This document shows positions 58,201-64,000 of a stretch of 64,000 nt of DNA, one piece after another. The translations under genes and the position numbers were made by a program. The DNA lies in assembly GCF_003573695.1 (NCBI RefSeq), contig NC_039360.1, positions 63,799,911 to 63,863,910 on the forward strand, written 5' to 3'. The stretch comes from Papaver somniferum (taxonomy: Eukaryota > Streptophyta > Magnoliopsida > Ranunculales > Papaveraceae). The notes under the pieces were generated by a model. That model did not search any database. It saw only the letters and a list, made by a program, of their open reading frames with translations, and was not told the origin of the DNA. The first letter of the stretch is position 1. Every line of letters starts with the position of its first letter.

Positions 58201-59050
58201 ATCAATCTCTTTCGCATGGATTTACACCAAGAATAGCTACCAAAGGCGTATAAAAAGATTTTCTTAACAAAGAAGAACATATAAAGTCATTAATGACCAT
58301 GTACCATAGTTCACATAAGATGATTGTGAACATTCAAGAATCCCATAGCAATGCGTACTACTGTCCATTCTTGAACTTCATTCTTTGTGATTCACCAACA
58401 ACATTCTTGTAAAATCTATAAATGATCTTAGAAGAGTATTACTCCAAGAATCCAAGTGCCCAAGTCCAAGGGAAGTGGAACAAGTGCGACGAAATGGAGC
58501 AAAACACTCAAAAACAAGAGACACGACAAATACCAATCTTAACTCATCCAAATTCAAGAATTCTCATCTCCATTTAGAAGATAATTCAAAGGGGAAGAAA
58601 ATTAAAAAAGAATGAGGCCATTCCGAGTTCGGATAAAGAAGATACGGCCAAAACAAGTTTACCGAATATCGACGTCTACAGGCCAATATGCATACGGGTA
58701 TGCAGACGGATTTTCAGTATGCAAACTGTTATGCAAACGAATTTCCATGAATTTTATTACAAAAACTCATTTGTAAACTGGTATGCAAACGGGTATGCAT
58801 ACCTGAACTGTACCATGAAGGACAAAACATCCCGAACAACTATTTTCAAACCGGAACATTTAAGAACCTTAAACACAAATCAAGTTAGGTAGACATGAAT
58901 GATACACAAGGTACATAGATCATCATAAAACTTGCTCAAGTTTAGAGACATACCTTTTTAAAAGAATCCGATCGAATTATACAACATTACCAGATTCAAA
59001 ATCATACCCAACATAATATGTGTGCCCCAATTCTTGTGCTTCCCTCACCA
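58201..59050 (-). other. J-L interior without recognised coding sequence
   Basis: Contains a cluster of LTR-like palindromes (58690-58805, separate entry). Otherwise AT-rich, no supported frame. Confidence 0.5.
58690..58805 (-). repeat. LTR-type palindrome cluster in the interior of J-L
   Basis: TATGCATACGGGTATGCAGA (about 58687), ATGCAAACTGTTATGCAAAC and ATGCAAACGGGTATGCATAC (about 58779). The same motif family as the LTR clusters, yet located between coding remnant and polypurine tracts, about 1.9 kb outside the LTR. Confidence 0.72.
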
Positions 59051-59800
59051 TACACATAACAGGGCATTTCTTGGTGAGGATGCACTCTAAACACAATCAA
59101 GTTGTGTTGAGGTGAACAATGTCTTGCTCACCATGGCACAAATAAATAGTTTCTTTCCAACTACTTTTGCATTAACAAAGTTGAGAAACATCCAAGAATC
59201 TGTTTTTATAAGTTTTGCAAAAGACTTTAGAGAGATACAAAATTTGAGTCCCTGGTGTCTCATTTTAAAACTTAATAAAAACAATGTCTGCAGATAATGT
59301 TTAGTACTGTGCAGGGAAACTCTTTTGGTGTAAGAAGACATCCTGACATGTTCACAACAATAAACAAAACAATTATCATGACATAGTGTATCAGGAATTG
59401 ACCAATGAACTGATTCATGCTTTGAGGTGATACCGTCAGATGACTGAGATTTAAACTCCTCTTGTAATACGTTTAGTTTACTACAACCAAGTGGATTACA
59501 CAGAGGAGAAGCATTGCTCTCACTAATTAGTAAGTCAATATCAACCTCGACATGAGTATTATTCATTATAACTTGATTTAGCTTGTCAAGAGATTCTTGT
59601 TCTTTCTGGAGGTATAACTCAACATCAAGAGATAAGCTTTCAAATTTCTTTTCAAGCCCTGAAAACACTTATAGGGATTTTAAACCTAGTGGAGGTTTAG
59701 ATAGAATTTCTTCTCCAGATTTTACTAAATCAGTCATGGAAGAGAATTCTGAAATCCCTGGATCTGGTGGTGCATTTATTGAGATAGCACTACTGTCCAT
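59051..59800 (-). pseudogene. Gag-derived coiled-coil frame of J-L
   Basis: The ATG at 59798-59800 (minus) opens MDSSAISINAPP, the gag leader, then diverges (GISEFSSMTDLVKSGEEIL); a TAA follows at about 59671. The same frame continues from 59668 as FSGLEKKFESLSLDVELYLQ and KEQESLDKLNQV, a coiled coil, and after another 150 residues ends TSTQLDCV at 59087, the tail motif of A and B gag. So it is a gag whose capsid core and knuckle have been removed, keeping leader and C-terminal region. About 240 codons. Confidence 0.75.
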
Positions 59801-59861
59801 ATTCAGATCGCTACAAACACAGACTTATGAGGTCTTAAATGTGTTTGCCTGCTCTGATACC

Positions 59862-62190
59862 TGAAAAAGCGGGGGTCTGACAACCACACCCAATATTTCG
59901 ATTAGCAATATGTATGGACTAACTCCAATATACTTTTAAGAGAATCAACTAGACAGTCAGACTCAATCTTAATAAAAGTATATCAAAGAGTTATATTTCT
60001 CTTTCTTGATTCAATACTTACTCAAGCAAATAGAAATCTGCGATTCTAATTGAATACAAGAGAAATCGCTTGAACGGTACCAAAGACCAATGTTCAAGTA
60101 TCAATCAATTTCAATCAACAACCAAAGGTTGGATTTCCCAATTGATTGATTCAAACGCACAACCTGTGATATTTCAACTATATAACAAAATATAATGCGG
60201 AAAAGAAATAACACAGACACCAGAAGTTTTGTTAACGAGGAAACCGCAAATGCAAAAAAACCCGGGACCTAGTCCAGATTGAACACACACTGTATTAAGC
60301 CGCTACAAACACTATCTCACTACAAACTAACTTCGGTCCGGACTGTAGTTGAACCCCAATCAATCTCACACTGATCCAATACAGTTGCGCTCCTACGTCT
60401 CTGATCCCAGCACGATACTACACACTTGATTCCCTTAGATGATCTCACCCACAACTAAGAGTTGCTACGACCCAAAGTCGAAGACTTTAATAAACAAATT
60501 TGTATCACACAAAAAATCCTATGGTAATAGATAAATCTGTCTCCCACGGAAATACCTACGAGTTTTTGTTCCATCTTTTGATAAATCAAGGTGAACATGA
60601 ACCAATTGGTATACCGGACTTATATTCCCGAAAAAAATCCTAGAAATATCTATCACCTCACAATAATATAAATCGTATGATGGCGAAACTAGATATTGTG
60701 GAATCACAAACGATGAGACGAAGATGTTTGTGACAACTTTTATATCTTGCGTATCGGAGAAATCAATCTCAAGTCAATCCCTATGATTGTACTTAGTACG
60801 ATAGAAACAACAAGATCATATCACACAACTACGAGAAAGTAATATCGGTCTGGCTTCACAATCCCAATAAAGTCTTCAAGTCGTTAACCTACAGGGTCTC
60901 GATAAAAACCTAAGGTTAAAGTAGAATCGACTCTAGCTAATACAACTAGTATCACACAGGAGGTGTGGGGATTAGGTTTCCCAGTTGCTAGAGTTCTCCC
61001 TTATATAGTCTTTCAAATCAGGGTTTGCAATCAATGTTAGCTTAGTAACAAAGCATTCAATATTCACCGTTAGATGAAAACCTGATTAGATTCAAGCTAA
61101 TATCTTTCAACCGTTAGATCGAAACTTAACTTGTTACACACAAATGGAATGCACGTTTGTGTAACCGTACCCAAACTTGTACATCTAGTTGGTTCAACAG
61201 TAGTTAACCAAATGGTTAGTCATATGACCACTTTCATCAACCATATTCTTCTTTGCCACAACTAGTTCAAATGACTCAAATGAACTAGTTAGAGAGTTGT
61301 TCAACTGCTTAGATCTTTATAATAGACACAATTGAAACAAAAACGATTTGATTCACTCGAATCGATTCATGAACTTTATAGCCACGGTTTGCAAACTTGC
61401 ATTCCTTAGTTTATATAAGTTCAAGTTCACGAATAATCGTTTTTAGAAAATAACCAACTTAAGTACGCGGACTGGTACGCGGACTTAAGTACCCGAAATA
61501 AGTTTGTAAATAATTCACAAACTCCAACATATTTTATCGGGAAGAGAACCTCCGACAGTACGCGGACTGGGTTCGCAGACTCTGTTCCGGTTTTCCTGAT
61601 CAACAAAGTACGCATACTTTGGTTTAAGGAATAAGGAATTATACATGTATGAGTTATCACACAATGCTTATATCCAACAATGGTTATATAATCTAAACTC
61701 TCATTTCAATCATTGAAACATTCTTAGAGGACGTTATATAGTTGTTGTTCACAAACCATTTTTCGTCAAAGCCATTTTCAAGTGATTGAAATTTAACATG
61801 ACTTTCGTCACTAGTAAAGATGAACTTGGCCAAAGCGAAAGCTTACCAACACATATTTCGAGAAATAGATAAGAGAGTTAAACTCGGCTCGAAATAGCAA
61901 ATGTGTATAATCAAAGTCTATATAGCAAAACGACTTTTGTCTTGAGTGATGGATAAGTTCAAGTCTCCACATACCTTTTAGTCGACGAAGTTCCACCAGT
62001 TCCTTGAGTAGCTCTTCGTCTTTGTATGATGATCGTCATGGAGTCTTGAGCTCAACTACACTTTCTATCCTTTTCCGAGACTTAGCTAATAGTAAGACTA
62101 GAAATCAAGACTTATAGTTTTGATCACTAACATTGACAAACATGCTTGAGATAGCAACACATGCGAGTTCGACCGAGGAGTGCTCTAATA
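59862..62190 (-). mobile_element. Sirevirus solo LTR M (2329 bp)
   Basis: TGAAAAAGCGGGGG...GCTCTAATA (terminal CA changed to TA), flanked by ATACC at 59857-59861 and 62191-62195. Carries the GC-rich module (60233-60280), a TATA-like complement near 60997 and a repeat cluster (61460-61620). No internal domain, hence solo. Confidence 0.9.
61460..61620 (-). repeat. LTR palindrome cluster (M)
   Basis: AGTACGCGGACTGGTACGCG (about 61463) and GTACGCGGACTGGGTTCGCA (about 61558), intermediate between the GTACGC and GTCCGCG types. Confidence 0.72.
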
Positions 62191-62198
62191 ATACCAAT

Positions 62199-64000
62199 TG
62201 AAAATGCGGAGGGTCTAATAACCACACCCAACAATTCATTTGGAAATCTAAGAGGACTTACTCCAATATACTTTCTAGAAAATCAACTAGACCGTCAGAC
62301 TCAATCTAAAGTAAATTATATCAAAGAGTTTAATATCTCTAACTCTTAATTCAATCTGCAATCAGCAAATAGAAATCTGCGAGCCCGATTAAATATAAGA
62401 GGAGTAACTTGAACGGTACCAAAGACCAATGTTCAAGTGTCAATCAATTTAAATCAACAACCCAAGGTCGGATATTCTAATTGATTGAACTTAACGCACA
62501 ACCTGTGATATTTCAATTCTATAAAAAAATATAATGCGGAAAAGAAATAACACAGACACCAGAATTTTGTTAACGAGGAAAACCGCAAATGCATAAAAAC
62601 CCCGGGATCTAGCCCAGTTTGAACACCACACTGTATGAAGCCGCTACAGACTCTAACCTACTACCAATTAACTTTGGACTGGACTGTAGTTGAACCCTAA
62701 TCAATCTCACATTGATTCAAGGTACAGTTGCGTTCCTTACGTCTCTGATCCCAGCAGGATATTACGCACTTGATTCCCTTAGTTGATCTTACCCACAACC
62801 AAGAGTTGCTACGATCCAAAGTCGAAGACTTGATAAACAAATCTGTCTCACGCAGAAAAGTCTATATATTGAATAAATCTGTCTCCCACAGAAATTCCCA
62901 AGATTTTTTGTTCCGTCTTTTGATAAATCAAGGTGAACAGGAACCAAATGATAAACCAGACTTATATTCCCGAAGAACAACTTAGTATTATCAATCACCT
63001 CACAATAATCTTAATCTACTAGCAAAACAAGATATTGTGGAATCACAAACGATAAGACGAAGATGTTTGTGATTACTTTTATCTTGCCTATCGGAGAAAT
63101 TAAACTCGAGTCATTTATTTCAATTGAACTCAGTACGATAGAATCGGGCAAGATCAGAACACGCAACTACAAAGAAAATAGTTGGGCCTGACTTCACAAT
63201 CCCAATGAAGCCTTTGAAGTCATTAACCTATAAGGCCTCGATAGAAACCTAAGGTTAAAGGAGAATCAACTCTAGTTTATGCAACTAGTAACACACAGGA
63301 GGTGTGGGGATTAGGTTTCCAAGTTGCTAGAGTTCTCCTTTATGTAGTTTTCAAATCAGGGTTTGCAATCCAAGTTACCTTGGTAACAAAGCATTCAATA
63401 TTCATCGTTAGATGAAAAACCTGATTCAACCAAGCTAATATCTTTCAACCATTAGATCGAACTTAGCTTGTTACACACAAATGAAATGTACCCTCATTTA
63501 GGTTTATGTAACCGTACCCAAACATGTACACCATGTTGGTTCACAAATAGTTAACCAAAGTTAGCCATATGATTACTCTCATATCAACCTTATTCATCTT
63601 AACCATAACTAGTTCAAATGAAACTAGTTAAAGAGTTGTTCAATTGCTATATTCTCGTAAAATTATACAATAACACAATTGAAGCAAAATCGGTTTGATT
63701 CACTCGAATCAATCATGAACATTATAGCCACGGTTTGCAAAGATTGCATTCCTTATTATATAAATGTTTATGTTCATGTTCATAACCGATTTTAGAACTT
63801 TAACCTTCAAGTATGCAAACGGGTACGCATACTTGAAATACCCGGACAAAGATTGGGTTTCGCCAGTACGCAAATGGGTACGCGAACTTTGAATCCCAGC
63901 AGAAATTATCGGACATGAACTTGTACGCCAGTACGCAAATGAGTACGCATACTTAGGTTCCCGGATTTATCAAACCAATAGGTACGCAAACAGGTGCGCA
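62199..64000 (-). repeat. 5' LTR of J-L (L), running off the right edge
   Basis: TGAAAATGCGGAGGG..., collinear with J; GC-rich module at about 62570-62620; palindrome cluster from about 63810 to the edge. Confidence 0.88.
63810..64000 (-). repeat. LTR palindrome cluster (L)
   Basis: ATGCAAACGGGTACGCATAC (about 63813), GTACGCAAATGGGTACGCGA (about 63866) and further units up to the edge. Confidence 0.78.

Larger units (their letters stand above)
59847..62198 (-). promoter_or_regulatory. PBS of J-L, split by solo LTR M
   Basis: Left part GCCTGCTCTGATACC ends at 59861; the rest (ATACCAAT, with ATACC duplicated) is at 62191-62198. The intact site would span both, so reverse transcription cannot prime from it now. 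Confidence 0.85.
52764..64000 (-). mobile_element. Sirevirus element J-L, without gag core or pol
   Basis: 3' LTR (J) 52764-56794 including solo LTR K; polypurine tract 56795-56806; interior to 59861; PBS interrupted by solo LTR M; 5' LTR (L) 62199 to beyond 64000. J and L share subfamily-specific sequence (e.g. CTCTTAATTCAATCTGCAAT after the terminus). The interior is only about 3.1 kb, with one coiled-coil frame. Confidence 0.88.

Overview
This is a plant nuclear repeat block. I see no host gene, tRNA, rRNA or CRISPR array in it. Almost all 64 kb can be assigned to LTR retrotransposons of the Ty1/copia Sirevirus (SIRE/Maximus) type, plus one degenerate Ty3/gypsy element at the left edge, one Mutator-like DNA transposon and one solo LTR of another family. 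The Sirevirus call rests on LTRs of 2.3-2.8 kb starting TGTTAGAGCA, a primer binding site for initiator tRNA-Met, arrays of polypurine tracts, a UBN2-type gag with a CCHC knuckle, and a copia-order pol. The organism is a flowering plant, probably a eudicot. I cannot name the species from sequence alone.

Layout. (1) 1-3990, minus: decayed gypsy gag-pol with its PBS and 5' LTR, running off the left edge. (2) 3991-4841, plus: 3' part of an E-family LTR (G). (3) 5029-7635 and 47338-47770, minus: element F (gag remnant, PBS, 5' LTR), split by C. (4) 7636-47337, minus: element C, the only copy with pol, flanked by ATTTT duplications. Inside C lie B (23152-31785, minus, duplication ATCCT, in the reverse transcriptase); LTR D (11550-14035, plus) followed directly by element A (14036-22903, plus), the pair flanked by CTTTG, in the RNase H; and element E (36451-47033, minus) in the C 5' LTR. 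The left LTR of E is a foldback and carries a 1.13-kb Mutator-like element with 98-bp inverted ends and a 9-bp duplication. (5) 47771-48484: unassigned. (6) 48485-52231, plus: element H, E-family, 5'-truncated. (7) 52232-52763: start of a minus LTR (I). It is split by element J-L (52764 to beyond 64000, minus), which itself carries a foreign solo LTR K (54600-56167, duplication AAGAG) and a Sirevirus solo LTR M (59862-62190, duplication ATACC) sitting exactly in its primer binding site.

The coding capacity is partitioned. A and B carry gag plus a small second reading frame but no pol. C carries protease, integrase, reverse transcriptase and RNase H but has lost the gag core. J-L and E keep only a short gag-like leader and then encode coiled-coil proteins. 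E also carries a 349-codon frame resembling the 'putative plant transposon protein' domain family. If the parents of these copies were active, gag-only and pol-bearing elements could have complemented one another. All reading frames here are broken, many by transitions typical of decay of methylated cytosine.

At LTR level, two signals stand out. One is a nearly invariant GC-rich module found in 15 copies. The other is a hypervariable cluster of short palindromic repeats at the same place in every LTR, with a different core motif in each subfamily.
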